Shown here piece after piece: positions 1 to 8,988 of a stretch of DNA of 64,000 nt. The DNA lies in assembly GCF_002162315.1 (NCBI RefSeq), contig NZ_CP021416.1, forward strand, positions 2,430,207 through 2,494,206. The letters run 5' to 3'. Within the stretch, counting starts at the first letter, position 1. Each line of letters opens with the position of its first letter. The position numbers and the translations under genes were made by a program. A model generated the notes under the pieces. It was not told the DNA's origin and searched no databases. It worked only from the letters and a program-made list of their open reading frames with translations. This DNA comes from Sulfurospirillum diekertiae (lineage in GTDB: Bacteria; Campylobacterota; Campylobacteria; Campylobacterales; Sulfurospirillaceae).

Positions 1-1614
1 ATTGTCGACGTCGTAGGCTCCTACTTGGAGCTGAAGAAAAATGGTGCAAACTACAAGTGCGTCTGCCCCTTTCACAACGACACCAGCCCTAGCCTTGTCG
101 TGAGTCCTTCAAAACAAATTTACCACTGTTTTGCCTGTGGCGCAGGAGGAGACAGCATCAAATTTGTGATGGAATACGAAAAGCTCTCCTACCCTGAAAC
201 TATCGAAAAACTTGCCAACATGGTTAATTTTTCGCTCTCCTATACCACAACGGATGGAATCAAAAAAGAAGATCGCAAACTCATGGAGAACTTGAATCTT
301 TTCTACGTCAAACAGCTAGATAAGACTCTTTTTGCCAAAGAGTATCTCATCAAGAGAGGCATTTCCGAAGCCTCTGTTGAAAAATTTGAAATCGGTTATG
401 CACCCGCTTCTTTTGCTACGTTGGATTTTTTAAGTTCAAGAGGGTATGCCATGAGTGAAGGGATGGAATATGGTGTAGCAGGCATTGGAGAGAACAATCA
501 GCCATATGCTCGTTTTATCGAGCGAATCACCTTTCCCATCTATTCACCCAGTAACAGACTTGTTGGTTTTGGAGGACGCACCCTTTCAAACCATCCCGCC
601 AAATATGTAAATTCGCCCCAAACCAAACACTTTAATAAGTCACAACTGCTGTATGGCTATCAGCTCGCCAAAGAGAGCATTTACAAACAAAAAACCATCA
701 TCATTACGGAAGGTTATCTGGATGTCATTATGTTGCATCAAGCAGGCTTTACCCATGCGGTTGCTACGCTTGGAACGGCACTTACAAACGAACATATTCC
801 GCTTATTATGCGAGGTGATCCCGAAGTCATTGTGGCGTACGATGGTGATGATGCAGGGATTAACGCAGCACTCAAAGCCTCTTTTTTGCTAAGTGCCCAT
901 GGTATCAAAGGTGGCGTTGTGCTCTTTGGCAATGGTATGGATCCTGCTGATATGGTACAAAATGGCCTAATGGATGCGCTCAACCATCTTTTCCGTACCC
1001 CTCAGCCCTTCATTGAATTTGCATTAGAACGTATGGTTAAAAAGTACAACCTCAAAGACCCTTTAGCCAAACAACAAGCATTAACCGAAGCGATGAGCTA
1101 TCTTAAAACGCTCCCACAAGCTGTTCAAGAGAGCTATACAGGGATGCTTTCTGAAAAATTGGGGCTTCATCACAATTTGGTGAAAATTCAAAGTCACAAG
1201 CCTCAAAGGCTTGATAAAAAAGAGCGTGCCTTTGAGGATATGTTAGAGCTTACCATCATCAAAACCATTTTGAGCGAACCTAGTCTCATTGACACGGTAC
1301 TGGATACCATCGATAGTTCTATGTTCAAAACCCACCATGAAGAGTTTTCACTACTTTTGGACAATCAATTTGAACATCCGAAACTAAGACGTATTATGTT
1401 GTGGGAAGACATCAAGGTGTACGATGAAAAATCTCTGATCGCTTCAATGGTCGCATTTTTGTATCACTACTACAACGAAAAATTCCAAGAAATCAGAATG
1501 GCGAAAGAACTCAGCTACGATAAAAAACAGTTTTTAATCCGTAAAATACAAGAAAAAATGATGAAATTAAAACAAGGTGAATTGGTTCCGTATGAAAGCA
1601 TTAGTACTCTATAG
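1..1614 (+). CDS. dnaG: DNA primase DnaG (5' end outside window)
   Basis: Synthesises RNA primers at the replication fork. The frame is open from base 1 (IVDVVGSYLELKKNG), so only the first few residues are missing. The 537 visible residues show the CHC2 zinc-binding domain (CVCPFHND and YHCFACGAGG, about residues 18-50), the TOPRIM catalytic core (EGYLDVIMLHQAGF near 235, and YDGDDAG near 280) and a helical C-terminal helicase-binding region. Length is normal for the family. A TTG at 25 is an internal leucine codon, not a start. The 3' end overlaps the next gene by 23 bp, implying co-transcription. Confidence 0.97.
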   Translation: MVDVVGSYLELKKNGANYKCVCPFHNDTSPSLVVSPSKQIYHCFACGAGGDSIKFVMEYEKLSYPETIEKLANMVNFSLSYTTTDGIKKEDRKLMENLNLFYVKQLDKTLFAKEYLIKRGISEASVEKFEIGYAPASFATLDFLSSRGYAMSEGMEYGVAGIGENNQPYARFIERITFPIYSPSNRLVGFGGRTLSNHPAKYVNSPQTKHFNKSQLLYGYQLAKESIYKQKTIIITEGYLDVIMLHQAGFTHAVATLGTALTNEHIPLIMRGDPEVIVAYDGDDAGINAALKASFLLSAHGIKGGVVLFGNGMDPADMVQNGLMDALNHLFRTPQPFIEFALERMVKKYNLKDPLAKQQALTEAMSYLKTLPQAVQESYTGMLSEKLGLHHNLVKIQSHKPQRLDKKERAFEDMLELTIIKTILSEPSLIDTVLDTIDSSMFKTHHEEFSLLLDNQFEHPKLRRIMLWEDIKVYDEKSLIASMVAFLYHYYNEKFQEIRMAKELSYDKKQFLIRKIQEKMMKLKQGELVPYESISTL

Positions 1615-2575
1615 CGGCGGGCTTGATAGCATGCTCGCAATGAAACTTTTAACAAATCAGGGCATTGAAGTGATTGCTCTGCATATCAACATTGGTTTTG
1701 GCGTCAAAGAAGACAACTACGATACACTTAAAAGACGTGCTAGCATCGCTGGTGCAACACTGGAAGTCATCGATGTACGCGATGAATACCTCCAAAAAAT
1801 TCTTTTTAGCCCGAAATACGGCTATGGTAAACAGTTCAACCCATGCATTGACTGTCATGGATTTATGTTTACAGTCGCCAAGGCACTCCTACCTCGTTAT
1901 GGGGCTTCGTTTATTGCCACAGGTGAAGTCGTTGGACAACGTCCCATGAGTCAAAATAAAGATGCACTAAGATTGGTCAAAAAAATTGCGAATGACCTTG
2001 ATGAAGATCTCATTCTTCGCCCACTCTGTGCCCTCGTGATGGAAGAGACAAAGCCGGAGCGTGAAGGATGGGTCGATCGAAGTAAACTTTTAGGCTTTAA
2101 TGGCAGAGGGCGCAACGCACAACTTTCCCTTGCCAAAGAGTGGGGCTGGGAAGATTACCCAACGCCTGCTGGTGGATGCTTACTGACCGATGTTCAATTT
2201 AGTATCCGCTTACGTGATTGTGTAACGCACGAAACGTTTGACAAAGAGGACATCGAAGTGCTTAAAAATGGCAGACATTTTAGATTGCCAGATGGTGCAA
2301 AACTCGTTGTTGGGCGTAACGAAAAAGAGAATGACATTATTGATAGTCTCAATAATCCTAAATTTGATCTTTTACATGTAAAAGAAGAGATGAATGCCCC
2401 TTCTTCCTTACTCTCAAAAAACGCTTCCAGTGCGGATGAAGCTCTAGCATGTCGTATTGTTTTAACATTTACCAAAGCGTTTCCCGATCAAAACTATGCG
2501 CTTTGCATTGGCGAAAAACTTTTTCAGTCATCGCCTTTTAAAACAAAAGAAGATACCAAAAAATATCTTATATAG
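1592..2575 (+). CDS. PP-loop ATPase, MnmA/ThiI-like, with NFACT-like C-terminal region
   Basis: 327 aa from the ATG at 1592, overlapping the end of dnaG. The start begins MKALVLYSGGLDSMLAMK, with the PP-loop SGGLDS that binds ATP in tRNA-thiolating and amidotransferase-like enzymes. A CxxC pair (NPCIDCHGFM, about residue 85) is typical of tRNA-thiouridylase relatives. The C-terminal part contains LKNGRHFRLPDGAKLVVGRNEKEN, resembling NFACT/DUF814 RNA-binding segments. Family knowledge suggests a tRNA sulfur-modification role, but the exact substrate cannot be read from sequence. It carries one TTTACATGTAAA palindrome read as LHVK. Confidence 0.8.
   Translation: MKALVLYSGGLDSMLAMKLLTNQGIEVIALHINIGFGVKEDNYDTLKRRASIAGATLEVIDVRDEYLQKILFSPKYGYGKQFNPCIDCHGFMFTVAKALLPRYGASFIATGEVVGQRPMSQNKDALRLVKKIANDLDEDLILRPLCALVMEETKPEREGWVDRSKLLGFNGRGRNAQLSLAKEWGWEDYPTPAGGCLLTDVQFSIRLRDCVTHETFDKEDIEVLKNGRHFRLPDGAKLVVGRNEKENDIIDSLNNPKFDLLHVKEEMNAPSSLLSKNASSADEALACRIVLTFTKAFPDQNYALCIGEKLFQSSPFKTKEDTKKYLI
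2371..2382. repeat. Iterated palindrome TTTACATGTAAA, coding
   Basis: Inside the PP-loop gene, read as LHVK. Symmetry extends to 16 bp (2369-2384). Confidence 0.9.
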
Positions 2576-2636
2576 TTTTTTAAAGATAATTTTTGTACTA
2601 TATTGACTTATAGAATTACAATATGAGGATTATGAG

Positions 2637-3017
2637 ATGGGCTTATCAAACAAAATGATTTTTTTAGTCGTGGACGATTCAAAAATATCACGGAAATGGC
2701 TCATTGAGATGATTCCAAAGAAAATTGTAGAAAGTGCTGTAATTATCGAAGGATGCAATGGAGAAGAGGCTATTGCCCTCTATAAACAACACCAACCAGA
2801 TATCGTTTTTTTAGATATTACAATGCCCGGAATAGATGGTTTTGAAGCGTTAAAACATATCAAGGAGATCAACTCCGATGCCCTTGTGGTAATGGTTTCA
2901 GCGGATCGCCAAAAAAGTACCAAAGAAAAAGTTTTGAGCTTAGGTGCTTCTGCCATTATTTCTAAGCCTATTGATGAAGAAGAATTTCGTACAACATTAT
3001 TAAAGTTGGTATTTTAA
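2637..3017 (+). CDS. Single-domain response regulator (CheY-like)
   Basis: 126 aa, a stand-alone receiver domain with no output domain. The acidic pocket VVDDSK (D13, D14), the phospho-acceptor in VFLDITMPGIDG (D60) and the conserved lysine in ISKPID are all present, so it should be phosphorylatable. The next gene, a CheC phosphatase, starts at the base after its stop codon. A diguanylate cyclase follows. This suggests that CheC dephosphorylates this regulator and that the pair controls c-di-GMP synthesis or a motility target. The cognate kinase may be CheA of the convergent operon at 4.7-15.9 kb (inference). Confidence 0.9.
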   Translation: MGLSNKMIFLVVDDSKISRKWLIEMIPKKIVESAVIIEGCNGEEAIALYKQHQPDIVFLDITMPGIDGFEALKHIKEINSDALVVMVSADRQKSTKEKVLSLGASAIISKPIDEEEFRTTLLKLVF

Positions 3018-3623
3018 ATGACAAAATCTTCCTTTAATCCACAACAAGAAGATATTTTAAAAGAACTCATCAATGTCTCTTTTGGACTTTCGGCCTCTTT
3101 AATTGGTGACATGTTGGACAACCGCGCCAAACTTCATATCCCTGAAATCTCTAGCATTGACATCCAATACTTAGATGATAAAATCGTTGAAGTATTGGAC
3201 AATGACTCTGAATTTTACCTCACAAAACAACGCTTCTTAGGTTCTTTTAATGGCGAAGTTCTCTTTGTTTTTAACAACTATTCAGCTCAAGTATTTTGTA
3301 GCCTTTTACTCAAACAAGAGATCAGCGATGAAAACGATATTAAATCATCTATTATGGAACTTACTAACATTATCACCTCTGCCTGCATTGGTAAATTCTG
3401 TGAAATTATTCATGGCGAAACTATTTTTAAAGTTCCAACTATTGAAAAACGCGACATCTCGGAAATGGATAAATATGACAAAATTGAAGGATACGACAAC
3501 GTTATTGTCATCAAAACAGCTCTTGATATTGAAAAAGAAAATATCTTAGGACATATGTTTATCCTTCTTAACAATGAAATGTTAGAGCAACTCAAAAGCA
3601 CTATAGATAAGCTAGAGCAATGA
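3018..3623 (+). CDS. cheC: CheC-family CheY-P phosphatase
   Basis: 201 aa. Two copies of the CheC/CheX phosphatase signature (D/S)xxxExxN are visible: D12-E16-N19 (DILKELIN) and S110-E114-N117 (SSIMELTN). Having both marks a CheC rather than a one-site CheX. The protein removes phosphate from CheY-like receivers in the cytoplasm. It starts directly after the preceding receiver gene and overlaps the following GGDEF gene by 4 bp (ATGA), so the three are probably translationally coupled. CheC normally works with CheD, and a CheD gene lies in the convergent chemosensory operon. Confidence 0.88.
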   Translation: MTKSSFNPQQEDILKELINVSFGLSASLIGDMLDNRAKLHIPEISSIDIQYLDDKIVEVLDNDSEFYLTKQRFLGSFNGEVLFVFNNYSAQVFCSLLLKQEISDENDIKSSIMELTNIITSACIGKFCEIIHGETIFKVPTIEKRDISEMDKYDKIEGYDNVIVIKTALDIEKENILGHMFILLNNEMLEQLKSTIDKLEQ

Positions 3624-4627
3624 TAAACTGCGAAAAAATAATTGATTCCATCAATGTGGGTATCTTAATTGTTGATACAGATCTAAATATCTACTACATC
3701 AATAAATGGTTTGCTGTTCACAATAATATTGAAGCTGAGCATATTATAGGAAAAAATCTCCTCTCGTTGTTTGAATTAACTTCAGAGCGATTAAAATCGC
3801 TCCAACGTCACATTAAAGCGGCTCTGACACTGAACAGCCCCTCTTTTTTTACGGCTGATTCCAATGATTACCTTTTCCCCGTGAAAAACTCTATGACAAC
3901 AAAATCTATTTTTGAGTTTATGCAACAAGATGTCACCATCATGCCATACAACCTTGAAACAAAGCAAGTAACCATACTGATTTACGATCAAACGGGATTA
4001 ATGGAAGAAAAATCACGATGCCATAAAGAGAGCGAAGAACTGGCAAAAGCAGTCAAAATTGCCAATGCAACCATTCGAAAACTCGAAACCGCAAAAAGTA
4101 AACTCATTAAGCAAAAAGATATCATTTATAAACAAGCGCATTATGATCACTTAACCTCTTTGGCGAATCGTACACTGCTCAACCAAAGACTTCAACTCTT
4201 GATGGAAAACAATCAATACAGTGGCAAAAAATTCGGGGTACTCTTCTTAGATCTGGATAATTTTAAAGAAATTAATGACTCAATGGGTCATGATGTTGGC
4301 GATATGATCCTCATCCATGTGGCAAAAACACTTCTTCTTGCTACGCGTAAAACAGATACAGTTGCACGTTTTGGAGGGGATGAATTTATTATTCTTGTCG
4401 ATGAAATAGAAGAGATTAAAACATTAGAACATATTGCTCAAAAACTGATTGATGCAATCCATCAGCCTATTAGAATACATCATTTAGATATTAATATTAC
4501 CATGAGTATAGGCATTAGCCTCTTCCCCGACTCCGGAAAAGACTTTAATCAACTGATTAAAAATGCTGATCTAGCACTCTATCTGGCTAAAGAATCAGGA
4601 AGAAATAACTTTAAAATATTTTCATAG
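3620..4627 (+). CDS. PAS-GGDEF diguanylate cyclase
   Basis: 335 aa. N-terminal PAS-like sensor (about 5-125: ILIVDTDLNIYYINKWFAVHN), then a coiled-coil linker (about 130-170) and a GGDEF domain (about 175-330). The active-site motif ARFGGDEF is intact, as are the DHLTSLANR and LDLDNFKEIND segments, so it should make cyclic di-GMP. An I-site RxxD is not obvious just upstream of GGDEF. No membrane segment is seen, so it is cytosolic. Third gene of the receiver-CheC-cyclase cassette, coupled to cheC by an ATGA overlap. It converges on the end of the chemosensory operon. Confidence 0.92.
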   Translation: MINCEKIIDSINVGILIVDTDLNIYYINKWFAVHNNIEAEHIIGKNLLSLFELTSERLKSLQRHIKAALTLNSPSFFTADSNDYLFPVKNSMTTKSIFEFMQQDVTIMPYNLETKQVTILIYDQTGLMEEKSRCHKESEELAKAVKIANATIRKLETAKSKLIKQKDIIYKQAHYDHLTSLANRTLLNQRLQLLMENNQYSGKKFGVLFLDLDNFKEINDSMGHDVGDMILIHVAKTLLLATRKTDTVARFGGDEFIILVDEIEEIKTLEHIAQKLIDAIHQPIRIHHLDINITMSIGISLFPDSGKDFNQLIKNADLALYLAKESGRNNFKIFS

Positions 4628-4673
4628 TCAATAGAAAATAAAGATAAATTAAACTCGCTAAATTTTGACGTTA

Positions 4674-5972
4674 TTAGAAAAATTCTATTTCATCATCACC
4701 ACTGATATCCGCACTTTTCTCTTCAAAAATAGCTTCAATTTGGATGCACGAAGAGAGCAATGACGCATCAAGATAGTGGATATCACGAGCAACTCTAGTA
4801 ATAAAAACATTTTCTCTCCACGATGCAAGATCATGTAAAAGATTAAGAAGCATTGAAGATAGTTTTTTAACTTTTGTCTTTTCAAATTGATCTTCTGTCA
4901 AAGTTGACAGAAAATTGATGAGCGTTTGCACTGAAAAGCCTAAATGCTCAAAATCGACTAACTCTGCCAAAAGATCTGCATACTCTTGAAAATTCTCACA
5001 AATAATCGTAGCGGTTCGCTTATTAGGATCGCGCTCAAAATCTAAAATGGCCTTATCTATCTCATCATTAATGACTTCAAGTCCATCGATTTTACCCATA
5101 AAGGAGATAATATTGTTGTCAATATATTCTGTAGCAGACAATACATTATCATGTGTTTTTTCCAATACCTTTTTTGCCTCATCACTGATTTCAACAGTCG
5201 CTTTTTGAACTTTAAGAGGAGTCTTCTTTTCTATATCAAGTTGAAAAGAGAGCATCTCTTTAGTTAAAATATATTTAGCATGGGCAAAATGCTTGAGTAA
5301 AATATTTTTAATAATGCTATTTTTGATAGCGCCTTTGTGTAATAACATCATATAAACTTTCTCAGGGCTTTCTTCCATGACAATGGTAAAGGAGTGCTCA
5401 TTTTTAAGCAACCACAATCCAAAACCATAGATTAATCGCACACAATCACTCAAATCTATAATGTTCTTTTCACCATTGAGCCAATAGTCCCAAAATTCTC
5501 CCAAAGATTCTTCTTTTTCAATTCTAAAAGTCGTATTACGACTATAAACCTTGGTATTAAAAGGATTTAAAACGTTAGAAGCTGTTTTTGTTTCTTTGTC
5601 CCGATGGCGGATAATACGAATATAGTGCTTAATTCGAGTACAAAAAAGCTCAGCATCAATCGGTTTTGTCAGATAATCTTCTGCACCTAAAGAGAGCATT
5701 TTATTTTTGGATACCTGGTCGTCAAGTGCACTCAAGGCAATAATCATGCACTTTTTCTGTACTTGCCTAATAAGTTTTGTGGCCTCAAAACCATCCATAT
5801 GAGGCATCATTATATCCATAAAAATAAGATCAAAGTTTTGCTTAACACACATTTCTACAGCGATTTGCCCATCTTCAGCTTCATATACTTCAACATTATC
5901 TACCTCTTCAAGCAAAAGATTGAGCGTCAGTCTGTTGTTGTCATTATCGTCTACAATAAGCACTTTGAGCAT
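4674..5972 (-). CDS. Response regulator with long unassigned C-terminal region
   Basis: 432 aa, last gene of the chemosensory operon. Residues 1-125 form a complete receiver (LIVDDNDNNR, phospho-acceptor in FMDIMMPHMDG, lysine in YLTKPID). The remaining 300 residues are mostly helical and soluble with no DNA-binding, GGDEF, EAL or methyltransferase signature I recognise. They may be a protein-interaction output or scaffold. The start ATG lies 2 bp beyond the stop of the upstream PAS kinase-like gene. The receiver call is firm and the output function is unknown. Confidence 0.8.
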   Translation of the reverse strand: MLKVLIVDDNDNNRLTLNLLLEEVDNVEVYEAEDGQIAVEMCVKQNFDLIFMDIMMPHMDGFEATKLIRQVQKKCMIIALSALDDQVSKNKMLSLGAEDYLTKPIDAELFCTRIKHYIRIIRHRDKETKTASNVLNPFNTKVYSRNTTFRIEKEESLGEFWDYWLNGEKNIIDLSDCVRLIYGFGLWLLKNEHSFTIVMEESPEKVYMMLLHKGAIKNSIIKNILLKHFAHAKYILTKEMLSFQLDIEKKTPLKVQKATVEISDEAKKVLEKTHDNVLSATEYIDNNIISFMGKIDGLEVINDEIDKAILDFERDPNKRTATIICENFQEYADLLAELVDFEHLGFSVQTLINFLSTLTEDQFEKTKVKKLSSMLLNLLHDLASWRENVFITRVARDIHYLDASLLSSCIQIEAIFEEKSADISGDDEIEFF

Positions 5973-5973
5973 A

Positions 5974-7485
5974 TTAGTCCTTTAGTTTTTTTGTTACAAT
6001 AAATTTAGCGCCACCCAAAGAAAGGGAATCTTCAATGATACAGTTAAAACCTAAATCTGCACAGAGTAATTTTACGAAATGAAGCCCTATTCCCGTACCT
6101 TTTTTTTCCATATTGGTAATGCCACCCCAATTTTGTTCATAAAGCTCAAAAACACCCTCTTTATCATGAATGCCTTTGCCATCATCTTCAATGATAATTT
6201 CTACTTTTTCCTTGTCACATAATAAAAAAACTTCAACCAAAGAAGTGCCATATTTGATTGCATTGGAGAGAACATTAGCGATGATTTGCTTAAACCTAAA
6301 CTCATCGCTACTGATGAAGGATTCACTTCCATCATCTTGAAAGATGATCTCTTTTTTATTTTCCATCGCCAATGATTCATGTTTATCAATGACATCTTGA
6401 ATACTCTCTTTGAGATTAAAAAGGGTATACGTATAATTTATTTTATGGTTTCGTAGTTTACTTAAATCTAAAATATGGGTAACATTGTCTAGCATCAGAG
6501 AAGCGCTTTTATAAATTTGCCCTAAGAGGTGTATGCGCTTATCTTTTGGAATCTCTTCAATGCGATGCATATTTTTATATAAATACTGCGAAAAATTAAT
6601 AATGGCATTGAGTGGTGTTTTAAGCTCCTGGGTAAATAAAATTAAGAAAGAGTCTTTTGCTTCAGCAAGTTTTGTCTGCTCATGAACTTTAATTTCTCTT
6701 GCCTGAATAGCACGACGCTCTTCTAACATTTGTGTAATATCGCGCCTGATAGCAATATACTCTTCAATACTCCCATTACTTTTGTTTTTGTAGGGGATAA
6801 TAATCGTATCGGCCCAAAAATCACTTCCATCTTTGTTAATATTTAAAACCCTCTCTCTCCAAATATGCCCCTGTTTAATCGTATCCCACATTTCGGTATA
6901 TATTTCAAGCGAATTAGAAGGGTGCCTCATGAAACGATGAGTTTTACCAAGAACCTCTGCTTTTGTGAAGCCTGTCACCTTGGTGAAATTATCGTTAACA
7001 TAGGTGATATTGCCATTGGAATCAGTTTGGGAAACAATAGAAGAGTCTATAAGAGAGTCAAAATACTGTATCCCTTTAGAAAGGACCTTTTTTCGAGCAA
7101 TGACTTCTAGACCATTTCTTAAATAATCAAAAGCGTACTTTTTTTGTGTTTCAATGCAAAAATTTTTCCCGGGAGCAAGCGTTCGAACCACTCCAAAACA
7201 TTCATCATTGCGTAAATCCAAAAAGAGAACCATCTCTATATTTGGATAGAGTAGCTTTATTACCTTTAATGTTTCAAGACACCCTTTATCTTCGCAAGAA
7301 ACTGTCCCAAAAATAAAATCAATGTTACAATGAGCACATAGATTCAAAATCTCTTCCGCAGATTGTGCCACATGCAAAAAGTGAGGAAGTTTTTTTGTAT
7401 TACGTATCAAAAATTCATCATATGCCATTTCGCCTATAAAAAGTATTGATACCTTATTTTCATTAGAAAAAAAATCCATCACCAT
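5974..7485 (-). CDS. PAS histidine-kinase-like protein lacking the phospho-acceptor His
   Basis: 503 aa, soluble. Residues 1-130 resemble a degenerate receiver without the acidic pocket. Residues 140-260 are a PAS domain of the Aer-like redox type (NITYVNDNFTKVTGF, MWDTIKQG, KDGSDFWADTI). A DHp/HATPase module follows. The H-box, which in active kinases reads SHELRTPL, here reads TQELKTPL, so the phosphorylatable histidine is glutamine. The ATP-binding boxes look intact (NVLSNAIKYG, EDDGKGI, GTGIGLHFVKLL). It may be a pseudokinase, an allosteric partner, or a redox sensor feeding CheA (inference). Confidence 0.85.
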   Translation of the reverse strand: MVMDFFSNENKVSILFIGEMAYDEFLIRNTKKLPHFLHVAQSAEEILNLCAHCNIDFIFGTVSCEDKGCLETLKVIKLLYPNIEMVLFLDLRNDECFGVVRTLAPGKNFCIETQKKYAFDYLRNGLEVIARKKVLSKGIQYFDSLIDSSIVSQTDSNGNITYVNDNFTKVTGFTKAEVLGKTHRFMRHPSNSLEIYTEMWDTIKQGHIWRERVLNINKDGSDFWADTIIIPYKNKSNGSIEEYIAIRRDITQMLEERRAIQAREIKVHEQTKLAEAKDSFLILFTQELKTPLNAIINFSQYLYKNMHRIEEIPKDKRIHLLGQIYKSASLMLDNVTHILDLSKLRNHKINYTYTLFNLKESIQDVIDKHESLAMENKKEIIFQDDGSESFISSDEFRFKQIIANVLSNAIKYGTSLVEVFLLCDKEKVEIIIEDDGKGIHDKEGVFELYEQNWGGITNMEKKGTGIGLHFVKLLCADLGFNCIIEDSLSLGGAKFIVTKKLKD

Positions 7486-7493
7486 TTTTATTC

Positions 7494-8519
7494 CTAATGC
7501 GATAATTTTGAAACAACGACATTGCTAATTTCACCCAGTGGCACCACAGAATCTACAGCACCTAACTTAATCGCCTCTTTAGGCATTCCAAAGACAACAC
7601 ATGTCTCTTCAGACTGCGCAATCGTTTTGGCCCCCGCTTGGTGCATATTGAACATCCCTTTAGCCCCATCACTCCCCATACCCGTGAGGATAATGCCTAG
7701 TGCATTTGCGCCTGCAACCTTCGAAACTGAATTAAAAAGCACATCAACACTAGGACAATGACCACTGACTCTGCGACCCTCTCCAATTTCAACAAAATAC
7801 CTTGCACCTGAGCGCCTCAACACCATATGCAGGCCTCCTTGCGCAATATAAGCCGTTCCCATTGCTAAAAAATCTCCATTTTTAGCCACTTTAACATCTA
7901 TGTCGCACAAAGAATCTAATCTTGCTGCAAATGAACCTATAAAACTATCGGGCATATGTTGAACAATAACAATAGCAGGTGAATTTTTGGGCATACCTCG
8001 AAGAACAACCTTAAGCGCTTCGGTTCCTCCCGTACTTGAACCAATCGCAATCACTTTGTTAGTCGTCTCTGCAATACTAAGTCGGTTAGATACGATTGCC
8101 GTATGGGGAATGATTTTTTGAACTCTAGCATAAGAAGCATCTACCACTTTTTGAATAAGCTCATCGTGAATTTCATCTTTACCATCGTAAATATTGGAGT
8201 GAGGTTTTGCGACATAGTCTATAGCTCCAGCCTCTAATGCATCAAGAGTTACTTGCGCACTTTTGCGTGTCAAAGAGGAGACCATGACAACAGGTGTTGG
8301 AAAATAGGTCATCAGCTTTTGTAAAAATGTGACTCCATCCATACGTGGCATCTCGACATCCAAACATACCACATTAGGTTTAAGCTCTATAATCATATCT
8401 CGCGCAATAAAGGCATCTGCGGCAAGACCAACAACCTCAATACGCTTATCGCTCTCTAAAATTTCTCGTAATATATGCCTTGCGGTGGCGCTATCGTCCA
8501 CGATTAAAACTCTAATCAT
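7494..8519 (-). CDS. cheB: CheB protein-glutamate methylesterase/deamidase
   Basis: 341 aa. N-terminal receiver (VLIVDDSATAR, VCLDVEMPRMDG, YVAKPHS) and C-terminal methylesterase with the catalytic set in IGSSTGGTEAL (Ser), VQHMPDSF (His) and GMGSDGAKGM (Asp). It demethylates MCP glutamates in opposition to CheR. The ATG at 8519 (MIRVLIVDDSATA) is chosen over an in-frame ATG 51 bp upstream because it starts right at the receiver and overlaps the cheD stop by 8 bp, a normal coupled arrangement. Member of the chemosensory operon. Confidence 0.95.
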   Translation of the reverse strand: MIRVLIVDDSATARHILREILESDKRIEVVGLAADAFIARDMIIELKPNVVCLDVEMPRMDGVTFLQKLMTYFPTPVVMVSSLTRKSAQVTLDALEAGAIDYVAKPHSNIYDGKDEIHDELIQKVVDASYARVQKIIPHTAIVSNRLSIAETTNKVIAIGSSTGGTEALKVVLRGMPKNSPAIVIVQHMPDSFIGSFAARLDSLCDIDVKVAKNGDFLAMGTAYIAQGGLHMVLRRSGARYFVEIGEGRRVSGHCPSVDVLFNSVSKVAGANALGIILTGMGSDGAKGMFNMHQAGAKTIAQSEETCVVFGMPKEAIKLGAVDSVVPLGEISNVVVSKLSH

Positions 8520-8988
8520 TTTCCATAATCTCATTTTGTACATATTTAAGAATAATTCTATTGGCATCACTGATCATCATAATACGTCTACCATTATTCC
8601 CCCCTGTGTCTTCGGCTTTGATTGGGATGGTGTACTGTCTCAAAATTTCTTTGGCAATCATAATGTTTTTTTGTCCTATCATTTGCCCCTCAGTATTGGT
8701 TTTATGGATATTAGCGCCTCCAAAAATCTTAGCTTCCATATTACGCCTAGAACAGCCGATATTTTCCATATTTTCAATCATCTTAGGAATGGAAATATTG
8801 CCAAATTTTGGGCTTTCCAATCCATTACCATTCCAGAGTGGTAAAAGATAGTGATTCATCGCTCCTATCATTTGTACTTTGTCATACAAACATACACCCA
8901 CGCAAGAACCTAGTACCGTGACGATTTCTGTGGGATTAATGGCAATAAAAATTTCTCCAACATGGATGAATTTTCGTGATAACATCAA
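8512..8988 (-). CDS. cheD: CheD chemoreceptor glutamine deamidase
   Basis: 158 aa. Typical CheD features: VGEIFIAINPTEIVTVLGSCVGVCLYD with the catalytic Cys of the GSCVGVC segment, the general-base His in AMNHYLLP, and AKIFGGANI. It deamidates receptor glutamines and in CheC-containing species binds and stimulates CheC. A CheC gene is present at 3018-3623, so this interaction is plausible here. It overlaps the upstream kinase-like gene by 4 bp and cheB by 8 bp. Confidence 0.94.
   Translation of the reverse strand: MMLSRKFIHVGEIFIAINPTEIVTVLGSCVGVCLYDKVQMIGAMNHYLLPLWNGNGLESPKFGNISIPKMIENMENIGCSRRNMEAKIFGGANIHKTNTEGQMIGQKNIMIAKEILRQYTIPIKAEDTGGNNGRRIMMISDANRIILKYVQNEIMEND

Noticed and set aside
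8329-8844. Plus-strand ORF of 171 codons
   Set aside because: It lies antisense across cheB and cheD, whose motifs are strong, and encodes no recognisable protein.
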